A DNA stretch of 64,000 nucleotides from contig CAICTM010000282.1 of the NCBI GenBank assembly GCA_903772945.1, forward strand, positions 1 to 64,000. The letters run 5' to 3'. The translations under genes and the position numbers were made by a program. The number at the start of each line of letters is the position of its first letter. The first letter of the stretch is position 1. Under the pieces are notes generated by a model. It was not told where the DNA came from and made no database searches. It saw only the letters and a list, made by a program, of their open reading frames with translations. Source of the DNA: Seminavis robusta (Eukaryota; Bacillariophyta; Bacillariophyceae; Naviculales; Naviculaceae). Shown piece by piece: positions 1 to 11,456 of this stretch.

Positions 1-938
1 CAGTATTGTATTGACGGGATACAGTCAACGCATGTACATGCACATAAAAGTCGCCTTGCGTTCTTCACATTTTAAAAGTTGGCTCCTAATTTTTCGGGTC
101 GCCTGTGATTTGATTGGACGCTTGATCTTTTTTCAATGACTGACATTGAAAGACGTACGAGGGGCAATGAGAATCTCAGAAAGGGTAGTTTGTAGTAATT
201 AAAGTTTTTATATATAGTTAATTTACCCTATATCCCTACCGTTTATACTTATAACAAGAACCGTCTTTCGCTGGAACATTTCATACGTATTGATCTTCTC
301 CTAGGACAGAAAGCCCAATAGTAATCCTTAATCTTGCAAGCATGTCTCTCATCTCGTTGTGGCATGGCAAAGTTCTTTGGATCCCAATCCAGCTTCTTCA
401 CTAGTCGAATACGTAGACTTCTACAGGGCCTTCTAAGTAATGCGCGCCGGGTATAATTCAAACCTCTGCCCCCATCGGTACCATTACCCCTAAAGCAAAT
501 CGTCTCCAGGAGACGAAATACAAAAGATATCGTCGTCAAGCCGGGGTAAATCAACGGGACTGGGGTTCCGCCAATGGTGGGTTCCACTGATCCCTATTCT
601 TTAGAAAGGACCTTGAATGAACAATCCTTGGAAGTGCAACACCTTTTGTAGATAACCCCCGACGAGACTCTAACTAACTAGCTGGTAGACCCCCCTTCTT
701 ATGTTTTGCGTTCATAACATTTGGAACAAGACAGCTTTACAAAAATAGTTGCAGCAAAATAGGGTTAGAAATGCAATGCACGGAATGCGATGGGCGCAAT
801 CTGGACAAAGGATGTGTTGCCAGCGACAAAGAATGTTTTGGCGGCTCCGACTTCCACCTTTCACTACGGTAGCCATCCATTGTCCACCGTATTATTGCAA
901 AACTAGCTAGCTGGTTCTTGGCTCGGTTTGTCTTGAGG
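1..938. other. intergenic, no gene seen
   Basis: Open frames here are short and show no recognisable domain. The 720-938 part is AT-rich sequence just 3' of the nuclease-like gene on the minus strand and probably holds its 3' UTR. Nothing else can be supported. Confidence 0.5.
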
Positions 939-1631
939 TTAAATGCATAATGGAACGAAAGTGATTGATTGGACCAAATCTTGGGGTTGTTCCAACATAG
1001 CAATAGTCTCTGCTTCCATCCGTTCCACTTCCACCACTTCATAGTTTGGAGCACTCGGATGGAACCGAACGATGAACATGGATCTCACTTTGATCCCGTA
1101 TTCGGTCTCAAAGATCTCCCGATACAGATTGAGCTGCTTGCAATTCCTGTCATAGTTGCTATCTTGTAGAATCCCATGTTTGCTTCGTTTCCAGTCGTAC
1201 ATAGTGTACGTACCATCCTCATTCTGGACAATCAAGTCAACCTTGCCTGCAAGTTTGTGTTCGCTGGACAAAAGATTCTTTTCTGTCCGATACGCTGTCA
1301 AGTAATATTCTTCCAGAAAAGCTAGAAACTGTTTCCACTCCTTTCGGCTCTGGTCATACTCTATTTCTTCATTTTTGAAGTACGCTTCAATGGCTTGATG
1401 GAGAAGCCTGCCTTCCTCCATGGCGGCCTCACCATTGATCCTCCACATTTCCAAGATCTCTCTTTTGGATTTCTTGTAGTACATGGGATGCTTAGTTTGC
1501 TGCCATCGATCATAATGCTTGTCAATCACCGCAGAGCGGTCAAATTTTGTACAGACTTCATCCAGCAGGCTGGTTACCACGCGTATGAATTGGTTGCCGT
1601 ACCGGTAGTTGAGTTGCGGGGTCCTATACAT
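939..1631 (-). CDS. PD-(D/E)XK nuclease-like protein (RecB/Cas4-type fold)
   Basis: Predicted 230-residue protein with the motif series of the PD-(D/E)XK exonuclease superfamily. A GRLLH block (about residues 74-78) leads into the acidic helix AIEAYF. Then come E124, the GKVDLI strand with D132, YDWKRSK with D146 and K148 (the D...D-x-K metal and catalytic pair), and KQLNLY with Q166 and Y170. Family knowledge: this small version (G-x-x-x-H, D, D-x-K, Q-x-x-x-Y) recurs in protists and in large DNA viruses and is assumed to process DNA ends; the substrate is unknown. The open frame extends upstream only through a TTG, so the first ATG at 1631 is used. A TATAG acceptor-like site directly after that ATG means a short upstream exon is possible. 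All key residues are present. The domain is fairly sure; the exact ends are not. Confidence 0.75.
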   Translation of the reverse strand: MYRTPQLNYRYGNQFIRVVTSLLDEVCTKFDRSAVIDKHYDRWQQTKHPMYYKKSKREILEMWRINGEAAMEEGRLLHQAIEAYFKNEEIEYDQSRKEWKQFLAFLEEYYLTAYRTEKNLLSSEHKLAGKVDLIVQNEDGTYTMYDWKRSKHGILQDSNYDRNCKQLNLYREIFETEYGIKVRSMFIVRFHPSAPNYEVVEVERMEAETIAMLEQPQDLVQSITFVPLCI

Positions 1632-3598
1632 GGTTGGGGAAAGCAAGAAATCAACAAAAACCTTTCGTCAGTCTATGGGCTCGAACTGACGAAAAAGTTC
1701 TTTGTTGATGTCTTGGCTGCATGTATCTTGGGCTGATTTGATTCGACCTGGACCGAATTGAGAAAATGTGAGGATAGTCTCAAGCTACCACCGTACCGAA
1801 GCAGTCACAGATCCAAACGGCAAGGTTTCCCAATCACTCGGTGTACTGTAGACGTTTAAGCAATACTCATGTTCACAAATGGGGAGAAGAGATGGTGAAC
1901 CGTAGTCACGTCAACAAACGCAAGTCTCGCATCGTGTACGGGTACCATACCGGTACCAGTACCAGGTACGTACCTGACAGCAAAAGTCACAGTCATTACA
2001 GGTACTGGACACCGACCGGTACAAGTACCGGTAAGGTTTCAATCAGGATGTCACAAAATATGCTTTTTAAAAGACAGCCGGTCTGCAAGCGAAACTTTAC
2101 GGTGGGAAGCTTCTGCAGCCAACCTTTCAAAGCACGATGATGATGGTACCTGGTACATCGATGTACCAGGTACTTCGAATGTACATGTACTGCTGGCTAG
2201 CATTAGGCTAGTGGTGGATACAGTACGGTATCATGGGCCAAGATGGCTGACTGGAGCAAAAGGGCAACGATTGGTTTGGAAAGTATTGCCCGGCTATTAA
2301 TAGCTAGCCATTGACTTTTGCTTCCTTTCTGCTTGCAGCCGAGATGTGCAGCCAACAATCTCAAGAAGAACTTCCAAATTCATGCTCTAGCTCAAGCCGT
2401 ATCAGTACTATCATAGTGTTAGTACAGCGAGCGATTGCTTCCTCAGGCTCAAGGCAAGCAGAGCCCAAGCCAAGCACACCCTAAAAACATGTACTCCATC
2501 TAGCTAACCAAAGCATCTGCCCGCAACTCCTGCAACTCGAGTTGTTGGCGAGGAGCGAGGTATATCGTAAATAATTGACTGGAGGGGAAAGTGCCAGGAG
2601 ACAGAACCAGAAGGCAACCGGAACAGCTTGGGTGCCCAAGCTGTTCACATTGCGACGAATGACTTCGCCACCTCAGTCTTATGTTGCTCATCAGTCATCA
2701 GTTAGTTAGTTGTTACGCACAGACTGTCCAGTCAATCGAAAGGGGCTCACTTACTTTTCACCAGAGACCCTGCATTAAATTCTGTCGGAAAATGTGGGTC
2801 CACTTTTCTAGCTGCTAGCTAGAGTAGCTACCAATAGCACTGATAGTAGCTATGCTGCTCGTACAGCTTATTATTGCTCCCGATTTGCTTCCGTTTGAGG
2901 GTTTGATGAGAGGGTCATCGGTCCAAGCGACTCCAGGGTCCAGGGTTCGGACAGTGGCAATGTGAAGTAGCTCTGTTGGATATAAGGGAGAAAGTATGGG
3001 CAATATGCAATATGGTAGCTGGGCCTTCGTTTGGTATTATAGATAGATAGATAATATCCAGTGAGCTTCCAGTGTTGTCAATAACAGTACTAAACAGCAA
3101 TTATTAATTATAGATTCGTTGCATCAATTGGGATGGAATGAAAGGAAGGAGGCTAAAACTACTAGGAACAGAACGAACAGTCAGTGGCCAAAATGAGAAA
3201 ATCAATAAGTATGTGAGATTCTGCTGTTTCTCCGTTTCCTTCGGGATATAGGATATAGGCCTTGAGGCGAATGAGAGATCTGAGAGATCACGCACCATTC
3301 TTTAGATTGGTTTTAGCATGCTGCTAGCTGCTAGCAAGGTGCCACAAAGAATCCTGTTTGGACGTTTCTATCATAACTAGCTAGTCTAACTGGCAACACC
3401 ACTCTTCCAAAAGACCGAAGCCCGTCTACTTATTACCGTGGCAATAACACAGCTGTAGCAACCATAATATCGCTTGCACAGGGACCCTTTTATGATTGAT
3501 ACATTCAACTCTTATCCTTGCAATACTAACCACTCGAGTTGCTACGTGCTAGCTAGCTAGCTAGCTATTAAAGCTAACTAATCACAAGCCAAGTCGAA
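1632..3598. other. intergenic, palindrome-rich
   Basis: No convincing gene. The stretch 1935-2200 is dense in GGTACC, ACCGGT and GTAC words and includes a perfect 28-bp palindrome at 2146-2173. A run of TAGC repeats (3549-3567) lies about 30 bases before the first LRR gene and may sit in its 5' UTR or core promoter. Confidence 0.45.
2146..2173. repeat. perfect 28-bp palindrome
   Basis: Two 14-base arms, each GTACCTGGTACATC read 5' to 3' on its own strand, meet with no spacer. It could extrude as a cruciform. It lies in a region already rich in GTAC words, so it may be the extreme of local composition rather than a selected site. Confidence 0.85.
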
Positions 3599-6163
3599 AT
3601 GATCAGAAGCAGCACTACTAGTAGTACTAATAAGGAATCCCAAGCTATGAAAGGTACCAACACTGCATGTACTGAAAGGGGCTCTGAAGCTACCAACGAG
3701 GCGGCTCAGGCAGCTCAGGAGGATGCCTTTGACGTTCTAGATGTTGTGGCGGCGCGTATCCGAGGAGACACCCAAGACGGGCTCTTTCTCGAAAAGTTGG
3801 AGGCCCGAATAGTCAGGGAAAAGACTGCCTCGATTGCTGGTGGTAGTATTACTAATACTGGTAGTACTGTTATCAACACTGAGGAGGATGAGCTCAAAGG
3901 CAAAGCTGGATTGTCCTCCTCTTGTCAGAAGGAGGGAAAAGTCTTGAAAGAAGATGCACAGCAGCCAAAAGAGCCGCCAAAGACCAAGACAATGTCATCT
4001 GACTTGACATCATGCTCTTCCAACGATAAGAAAGAGTCGACTTCAGACAGTGCCAATCAGCAGATGATGATTGCGGAGAATAACTGTCTGATCCCGGGGG
4101 CATATGCGGTAGCACCCGGTGCCTTGGAGGAACGAGCCACGACCATTTGTCGTTCCCTCGTGGGGGCTGCATCCTCCTCGGATGAGTTCTCCGTGGAAGC
4201 TAATGATACTGAAGAGGGTCTTATCGATCCAGAGCTCGGTCTTCCATCCTCCACAAGAGCTCAGAGTACTGGTACTACTATTAGTATGACTGGTTTGTCT
4301 CTGCAAGAAGAAGAACTTCCATCCCCTCCTCCCACCAACATGGAGGAACAAACTTCCCGGTCTCTGCTTCCTCAAGATGACACTGGTTCAAGTGATAATA
4401 ACAGTGGCCTGGCTGTGGCAGACCTGGTAGAGGAAATACAACCGGACCAGCTACCCCAAGCCCAAACTATGGATGCAGAGCAACAAAAAGGGTCACATCC
4501 AAAGAGGAGGCAAAGATCAAAGGAGATCAAGACAATTGCCTTTGTAGCTGTCATTCTCCTCGTGGCGGCCTTGGTGGTCGTCATTGCGATCCTTGTTCCC
4601 ACAAAGGACAACGAGACCAGTCCATCCAGCCCACCAATAACCTCCAGTCCTGTCGCTACCACAGCAGTCCCTACCACTGATGTGCTTCCGTCCTTTCTTC
4701 TCGGCAACAACGAAACCCTGCAAGCACTCCAAGATCCAGACTCTCCTCAATCCCAAGCATACACATGGCTACTGGAACTCCACAACCAAAACAACTACTC
4801 CAATGCACGTCTTCAGCAACGATTTGCCCTGGCCACACTCTACTTTGCCACCGGTGGTCAAGCTTGGGGAGACAATACTCACTGGCTCAACCACAGCGTC
4901 CACGAATGTGACTGGTTCCAACAACCCAGTTTTGCACTCAAACATGTCATTGCCATGTACGCCAGTGGATATCTGGCAGGGTTCTTGGAACCAACGGACA
5001 ATAGTACTACTACCATCACACCCTGTGACAGTGATGGAGTCTACCAACACTTGTGGCTCGATCAAAACAACTTGGCAGGATCACTACCCACAGAGCTCTA
5101 CCTGTTGAGCTCCTTACAGACATTGTCCATGGGACGGAACTCTGCACTACAAGGAGTAGAGCTGTCCAGTTACATGGGACAGTTGACAGCCTTGCAAGGG
5201 CTTTCCTTGGAACAGCTTCAGTTGCAAGGCACCATTCCTTCCGAGATTGGGCTAATGACGGACATGCAGGTGCTCTTTTTCATGAGGAATCAACTGGAAG
5301 GCTCACTTCCGTCTGAACTCTGGCAGCTCACCAATTTGGTGCACATGGCATTGTACGGCAATCCACAGTTGGAAGGAACTGTGCCTACAGAGATTGGGAC
5401 CATTTCCAACCTAAAGACGTTTGCAGTGGATGAACTCAATCTTTCTGGTACGTGCTTTCAAATATTTGTGACACTGAAATTGGATTACAGATTGTACACA
5501 AGAGTACTATAGCATGACTCACACTTCTCCTACCATTGAATTCTTGCTGTAGGTACCATCCCAAGTGAACTGGGAAAGCTGAAAGAGTTGTCAGTTCTGG
5601 TCTTCCAGAAGAACTCGTTCCAAAACACGCTGCCAACAGAGTTGGGACTCTTGACATCACTGATTGTGCTGCGAGGCCACAGCAATCAATTATCCGGTCC
5701 ACTTCCCAGTGAACTGGGGTTGCTCACAAACCTGCAACAGTCACTGAGCTTCCAGGACAACCGGCTGTCACAAACCATCCCCACCGAGCTGGGGCTCTTG
5801 ACCGGGCTGGATCAACTAGTGCTCGATGGAAACCAGTTTTCCGGTCAAATCCCCGCCCAATTTTGCGACCTTGCTGCGGTCAAGCTGTTGAGTCTTTCCA
5901 ACAACTCCTTGTCGGGGAATTTGCCGACGGAACTGTCCTCGCTGCAACCCCATGCCCACACCATTCGTGTGGATGGGAATCCGTTGCTATCCGGGACGGT
6001 TCCCGATGGTCTCTGTGCTCTGAATGGCACATGCATCGGCACGGCGTGGAACCCCTGCAGCTCTCCAACGGGGTTTGTGTTTGATTGCACCGACACACTG
6101 TGTGGCTGTGGTTGTGATTGCACAAATATTATTCGTAGCTATAGTGGTGGTGGGATGAAATGA
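3599..6163 (+). CDS. type II membrane LRR protein, member A
   Basis: Two exons, 3599-5447 and 5553-6163, with a 105-bp phase-1 intron (GTACGT...GTAG) give 819 residues. Residues 1-305 are acidic, Ser/Thr-rich and lack a signal peptide. They hold DVLDVVAARIRGD (near 45), IPGAYAVAPG with a following CRSLVG (near 165-185) and NNSGLAVADLVEE (near 266). A KRRQRSKEIK stretch precedes one membrane helix at about 311-333. The outer part has the cap DPDSPQSQAYTWLL...RFALATLYFATGG...WLNHSVHECDW, then plant-type LRRs (L-x-x-N-x-L-x-G-x-[IL]-P-x-E-L-G-x-L) and a C-terminal cap ending DTLCGCGCDC. The splice restores LSG-TIPSEL exactly. Basic residues before the helix predict N-in/C-out. A role as cell-surface receptor or adhesion protein is inferred; there is no kinase or other enzyme domain. 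Confidence 0.9.
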
Positions 6164-7440
6164 AAACGCGAGAGGGGTAGATAGGGTAATCTGTAGTCAT
6201 GGCTGGCTAGCTATAGCAAATAGAGTGGATTTTGCTTCCATGATCGTTCAATGCTGTTGAGTACCGGTACCGTACCGGTATGCTCCTCATGAGTTCGCGT
6301 ATTCCCACTGATGAGGAAACTGGTTTGTCATTGCCTGGTCCGTATTCGGGTTGGCCTACACCGGAAGTAGCTCTACAAGTAAGTACTGTACTAGTATATG
6401 TTTTGGGAGCTACGGGGCTGTATTCGGATTCTCATTCCGATCCTTCTGGACTGGGTATTTGAGCTTGCCCATTACGAGGCGGACTCGGAGCTGCCCAAAC
6501 CAGCCAGCTGTTGGTCTTAACGGTGGACGGCGGAACGATGCAACGAGAGCTCGCATTATTGGGATTCACACCCTTCAGATCCTTCTTAAAGTTTTGAGCT
6601 TGCCCAATTACGAGGAAGACTCCACTCGCTCGGAGCTGACCAAGCAGGTGTTGGGGTTGGTCGTAACGATGGCTGGCTGGTGGGCAGAAGAAGAATACAA
6701 CGAGGGAGCTCACTGTCTTGATCTCTCCAGGCAATCGCTCGGGGGCGAATCAAGCAAAACACGTAGATAATTTCCCTACTCTAAACCCCCCATTGCTAAG
6801 ACGAGGCAGTTGCAAATTACTTGGTTTTAGCTACTGGTGTGGCTATACACTTTCTCACCCCGCCCGCCCGTGATGCTTGAGCCCACCCACACATCCTATA
6901 TATTGCAAGGCTGTCACCGGTACCGGTAGTACCTCCGGTTGGGAACACCACGTAGCAGCCAGCCATAGCTAGTTGGCTGCCCCATGATGACATGCACACA
7001 TGACAAGACTACAGTAGCACTACTAGCCAGACGAGGGTCCACCGTACATGCCACAAATGGATTCTTCAATGACCAAGAGACATCCCAATCGTTGTCGAAT
7101 GGACAATTCCTTGCCGGTAATCAAACTGATGCGAGTGCGGCGTCGTCCCAATCGTCCCTTGCTGTCGGCTGCTACCAAGTCTTGTTGGGGACGTGTCATT
7201 TACATGAGCAAATGTCGGGGCGCACATTGACCGTAGGAATCGAATCCAAGATTTGTTGATGGGGATCAAAGACAATGTTGGGAGTACGACTGTAGTACAT
7301 GTAGAGACTCGTGACTCCTTCCTCGTCCAAAGTCAGACAGGGCTGTCCAGAGATTGCCGAAAAAGTCGAGGGACATTGTGGTTGGTTTCCTGGGGTATCA
7401 GAAGGGTTAAGAGGATGATCACTATTAGTACATGTACTAA
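6164..7440. other. intergenic with dispersed repeats
   Basis: No gene supported. An imperfect direct repeat of about 70 bases (GAGCTTGCCCA-TTACGAGG...) occurs near 6460-6530 and 6595-6670. From 6715 to about 7045 lies a copy of a dispersed repeat also found at 15.1-15.5 kb. Confidence 0.45.
6715..7045. repeat. dispersed repeat, copy 1
   Basis: Matches 15164-15470 in colinear blocks: the GTCTTGATCTCTCCAGGCAA start, the CCCGTGATGCTTGAGCCCA block, TATTGCAAGGCTGTC, ACCTCCGGTTGGGAAC-ACACCACGTA, and the GACATGCAC...GACAAGACTAC end. Blocks are separated by indels, so the copies are old. No open frame, terminal repeats or target duplication were found, so the element class is unknown. Confidence 0.7.
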
Positions 7441-7442
7441 AT

Positions 7443-8018
7443 TTAACGCTCGGAGTCCCAGAATCTGGGAGTCACCCCTGCAAACTCGATACTGTACCTC
7501 TACCAGTACGGTACCTTTACTCTATGTTACTCTATCAAGATGATGCTATCCTCTTTACAGCGGCTGCTCCTCTTAACAAAGGCTACTACTCACCACCATG
7601 ACAGGCTCCTCTTGCTTGGCTACCCGTAGTGGCAGCGGCAGCCGTTCGACGATCGGTCGATCCGTTCGACGGATACCTCGACGGATACCTCGACGACTGA
7701 GCGACTCTACCGTTAATGAAACAACAAGGGACTACTTCTAATGCAACAAGCGACTACTTCTAATGCAACAAGGGACGCCTCGACAGCCGTCTTCTTCGAT
7801 TCCGGTTCAACAGAACCTCTTTTGTACATGATGGCAGACTCATCAACCATCAACCGACAATTCAAAGGAAGACAGGATATTCAGGTAGATGCGGGAATAA
7901 AATAGAAATCTGACCCAATATTTACCACACCTACCTGTAGAGACTCCCAGATTCTGGGAGTGGGGTCTCCCAGATTTTGGGAGTGGGGTCTCCCAGATTT
8001 TGGGACTCCGAGCGTTAA
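7443..8018. mobile_element. MITE-like element with TTAA target duplication
   Basis: A 568-bp body (7447-8014) is bounded by inverted repeats beginning CGCTCGGAGTCCCA on the left and its reverse complement on the right, extending about 25 bases. TTAA lies directly outside both ends (7443-7446 and 8015-8018). The right part holds repeated TCTCCCAGATTTTGGGAGTGG units. There is no coding capacity. TTAA duplications are typical of piggyBac-type transposition, but the terminal bases do not match the usual CCC start, so the superfamily call is tentative. Confidence 0.75.
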
Positions 8019-8495
8019 AAATGTAGATATCGATAATCGTGTGGACCTTCCACCAGAAAACAGCTGCTTGTTACTGAAGAGGTTCCATGCGACGACAACC
8101 TCTCATCCCAGACCCTCTGGCTTATTACCTTAACTTTGAGCCCACTCGATCACACTACGTATGTACTGGTACTGGCAAACATGCGGAAAGATGCAAAAAT
8201 GAGGAAAACCTCTGGAACACTTCGTAAACACACTGCAATTCCTACTTAATGTCCCTGGGAGCATTACTGGAAGATGATTTTGTGATCAAAAAGCCTTTGT
8301 GCCCTGGATTGTATCAGTATCCTTAACTATCGGTACCGGTTCCACCAAACTAAGAACGAGATTACTATGTAAGCACATGGCAACTTTGTCCTACGATTTT
8401 TAAAAAAATAATTGCTTGACTTTGTCTGTAGTAATTCTTTTTCTCTTTGTTCTTGGCTCGGTCTCCACTCGAATCGAATGATTCAATCGCAGCAT
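8019..8495. other. intergenic, no gene seen
   Basis: Sequence between the MITE and the 3' end of the secreted charged protein gene. No recognisable feature. Confidence 0.4.
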
Positions 8496-9487
8496 TCAAA
8501 GCCTCAATCCGCAGGCTTTTTCTACCTTCTTCTCCATTTCAATGTCCACCGCGTCTTCTGTAGTTTCGGAATACTTCTTCGCGAGATCCTTGAGTTTGAG
8601 CTGCTTTGACTGTGCCGCTTCTTCCTGTTTCAGCTGTTTCTTGAGACGATCGAGTTCACTTGATTTGACGCCGTGCCCTGCATCTTCGATCTGTTTCTTG
8701 AGACGATCGATACTTGCAACTGGCAGCTTTCGACGCCCACAGCGTTTTTCGGCTTCTTCTTCCACTTTCTTATCCATCGCATCACTCACCACTTTCCTCA
8801 CAGCATCCCGAGCTTCATCTTCATCCTCGGAAGCCTCATCTTGAGGTTCATCCTTGGGTCGATTCAATGCTGCTGCAGCTTCATCCTTCTCCCTCTGCAA
8901 AGCTTCTTCATTTTGCTGTTTGGCCTTTTCCTGCTCGTCATTGCGGACGTCTTCATTGGGGATTTCTCCCTGTTGGTTGCGTTCGGCACCTTCATCGCGA
9001 TCTTCCGTATCTCCGTCGGAACTTTCGTCCCTGCTGGATCTGTCACATTTAAAAAAATAAGATGCACAGGAAATTAATAGAGTGAGTTTTGTAAGCATGA
9101 AGGCAAAAAACTTTTGGTCGACCTTTCTGTACTCTACCGTTTGCTGGCACTGGCACCGGCGCCGTCACTGTCACTGGCACCGGCACCGCTACTCGTATCG
9201 CCACTGCTGTCATTGTTGCCCCCATTGTTGCCATCACTACTGTTGCTCTTGCGGCTGCTGCGGCGCTTGCGACGATCGCGACGATCGCGATCGAGCCTGC
9301 GACCTCGGACCGAGACGGCTTTCACATCCTTCGACTTGTGATGCTTCCGGTTGTCAACAGTGGTGGCTGCCGTTGCCATTGCCGAAGCTTCGGCATCGTT
9401 GACCGAGTTTCGTAGATAGCCATTTTGAGCAGCAGCAGCTTTGATCGCACAGCCAAACAGAAACAACAAGCTCCATAGGATCTTCAT
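8496..9487 (-). CDS. secreted, highly charged coiled-coil protein
   Basis: Two exons on the minus strand, 9487-9138 and 9039-8496, with a 98-bp intron (GTAGAG...ACAG) give 297 residues. The ATG at 9487 starts a clear signal peptide (MKILWSLLFLFGCAIKAAAA, cleavage about residue 20); a longer in-frame start upstream would bury it. After cleavage come a strongly basic segment (KHHKSKDVKAVSVRGRRLDRD, then RRDRRKRRSSRKS) and a Ser/Gly/Asp/Asn-rich stretch. The second exon encodes a Glu/Asp/Lys-rich region with heptad-like helices (SIDRLKKQIEDAGHG, ELDRLKKQLKQEE). A GRRL sequence resembles the R-x-L processing sites known in diatom silaffins. No known domain is present. A role in the cell wall or extracellular matrix is inferred from secretion and charge only. 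Confidence 0.72.
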
Positions 9488-10188
9488 CTTGCTTTGAGGT
9501 TGGGCTGAATTCTTCTGAGTTTTTTGTTTGGTTGCAATCGATCGGAACTTCAGATTGTGAGCAAAATGCGACCCTCTCTGGATTGGAGTAGGTACCGGTA
9601 CGGGTAGAAGATGACAGGAAGATACCACAAATGCCATCTGGCCCTTCTGGATACCTCACTCGGGTCCCTACGGTACAGAAGATTGTACGTAGCATACGAG
9701 TGACGGTGGCATCTTTCATGGATTCAAGGCATGTAAGCTTTCCCATGCTTCCTATTGGAAGCTTGGTCTTGCTAATCTCTTGGGCCCAACTGGGTCAGGG
9801 GCTTCTCAACTCATAGATACTCTGCCAGAGGCCCTGCAGTATTCATTGGTGCCTTCTTGGCTTGACACCTTCACGTTGCGATGCCTATTGGAAGAAACCA
9901 AAGGCCCTGCAGTTTTTCTTGGTTCTTTTGGACTTAAAATAATGCTCCGCCAGAGGCTTTGCAGTCTTCTATGGATGGATGGTGACATGAGGGCAATCTG
10001 ACATGGCTTCAGGCTTCAGGCTTCAGGCTTCCTTGAATCGATCGATGAGGGTGAGATGCGCACCAAGATCAAAAATCTTTTACATGTTTCAACTGAGTGT
10101 TCGATCCCCGGTCCTCAAATGACCAAAATTTCCGGGTTCCCAAGATGCTTACTGGAAGTTTTGGTTTGCAAACCGCTTACTCTTGATC

Positions 10189-10440
10189 CTGGGTGTTCCT
10201 TTGTCAGCTCCACAGAGTCCCAGTTCTACTCCTTTGGCTGAAAGGACCTCTGCCAGGAGCTATGCAGTCTTGCAAACCTCTTAGGCAGTATCCTGGGTGT
10301 TCCTTTGTCAGCTCCACAGAGTCCCGGTTCTACTCCTTTGCTTGGCTGAAAGGCTGAAAGGACCTCTGCCAGGAGCTATGCAGTCTTCCTATTATACCCC
10401 GCCACCGGTACAGGTGTTCCTTTGTCAGCTCCACAGGAAC
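10189..10440. repeat. tandem repeat, unit about 100 bp
   Basis: The unit GTTCCTTTGTCAGCTCCACA-GAGTCCC-GTTCTACTCCTTT...CTGAAAGGACCTCTGCCAGG-AGCTATGCAGTCTT appears at about 10193 and 10288, with a partial third at 10411 and detached pieces near 10992 and 11137. Related CTCCGCCAGAGGC-TTGCAGTC pieces lie at 9820-9970. No coding meaning seen. Confidence 0.75.
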
Positions 10441-11000
10441 ACCCACGATAAAAGTCTTAAATGACTGTATTGAAGCCTTCTAAGTCATATGGCCGAACTC
10501 TAGTCGTGATTGTCGGAATTCTGAAACCACGATGTCGGAAAATGTCGGCGTTTGTACGAGAATGTCGGCGTTTGTACGAGAATGTCTGCATTTGTCGGAC
10601 AATGTCTGCAAAATGTCGGAAGGTTTCCGGACATTTCAGCGAGAATTTTCCGACATTTAAAACGGATGACTTTCGCTGGTTAAGTCGTGTTCTTCACTGG
10701 TTGGTACTTTCTCTTTGATAGAACCCTAGGATTCGGAACCCTGTAAACTCATTCAACGGTCCTCTAATCGTAAATGTCGGATTTAACTCGCCGAAATGTC
10801 GGCAAAATGTCGGCAGAATGTCGGCAATGTCTGAGAATGTCGGCGTTTGTACGAGAATGTTGGAGTTTGTATGAGAATGTCTGCATTTGTCGGAAAATGT
10901 CGGGACATTGTCGGAAAACTTTCTTCTGTCATTTAGGCCATATGATTTAAGAGCAGTGCCGGTCATATATCTTTAAAAGACTTTATCGAGAGTGTTCCAG
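10433..11000. mobile_element. inverted-repeat element rich in TGTCGG words
   Basis: Outer sequences CAGGAACACCCACGATAAA (left) and the complement of TTTATCGAGAGTGTTCCAG (right) form imperfect terminal inverted repeats. An inner pair, AGTCATATGGCC near 10481 and GGCCATATGATT near 10937, continues them. Between them, AATGTCGG-type words recur many times in two blocks (10530-10660 and 10770-10920), including repeated GGCGTTTGTACGAGAATGT. There is no coding capacity. It looks like a non-autonomous DNA transposon with subterminal binding-site repeats; no clean target duplication was found. Confidence 0.55.
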
Positions 11001-11456
11001 AGTCCCGGTTCTACTCCTGAAACTAGTATTGAAAGATCTTGATTACGAATTATGAAGTCTATGTCACACCGGTCCTCAAATTCAGAGTGAAACTAATCGA
11101 AGGACTAGATTACGAATTGTGAGGTCAACGTCACGCTCCTTTGGCTGAGAGGACCTTTACCAGGAGCTATGCAGTCTTCCTACCCCCGCCACCGGTACAG
11201 GTATCCCATAGGTTTAGGTACGAGCTGCCATGGCACCTTTGGCCACGATGTTTTAGATTTCTTGTTGGGATATTGGAACTGGATCTCATTGGTCTTCTAT
11301 TAGCTAGTAGCAGTACTTGTTGCTGCCTGACTATAAGCCAAAGCAGTCTCTGTTCTGAAGTGATCCTCTTGAGCGGGCTACTTGCTCTCACAATTTTCTG
11401 ATTGGAGTTCGAAAACCGATTGGAGAAGACAAAACTGCAGCTAGTGGCTACTCAAA

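Larger units (their letters stand above)
9488..11456. other. intergenic made mostly of repeats
   Basis: No gene supported. About 9820-10440 and 10990-11190 hold repeats built on CTCTGCCAGGAGCTATGCAG and TTCCTTTGTCAGCTCCACAG. 10433-11000 is an inverted-repeat element (separate entry). A direct duplication GATTACGAATT-TGA-GTC occurs at about 11041 and 11104. Confidence 0.55.

Noticed and set aside
249-587. 112-codon minus-strand frame
   Set aside because: No ATG in a good position, no domain, odd residue composition.
7936-8018. CRISPR-like direct repeats (TCTCCCAGATTTTGGGAGTGG)
   Set aside because: Only two or three units with no unique spacers, inside a MITE in a eukaryotic genome.
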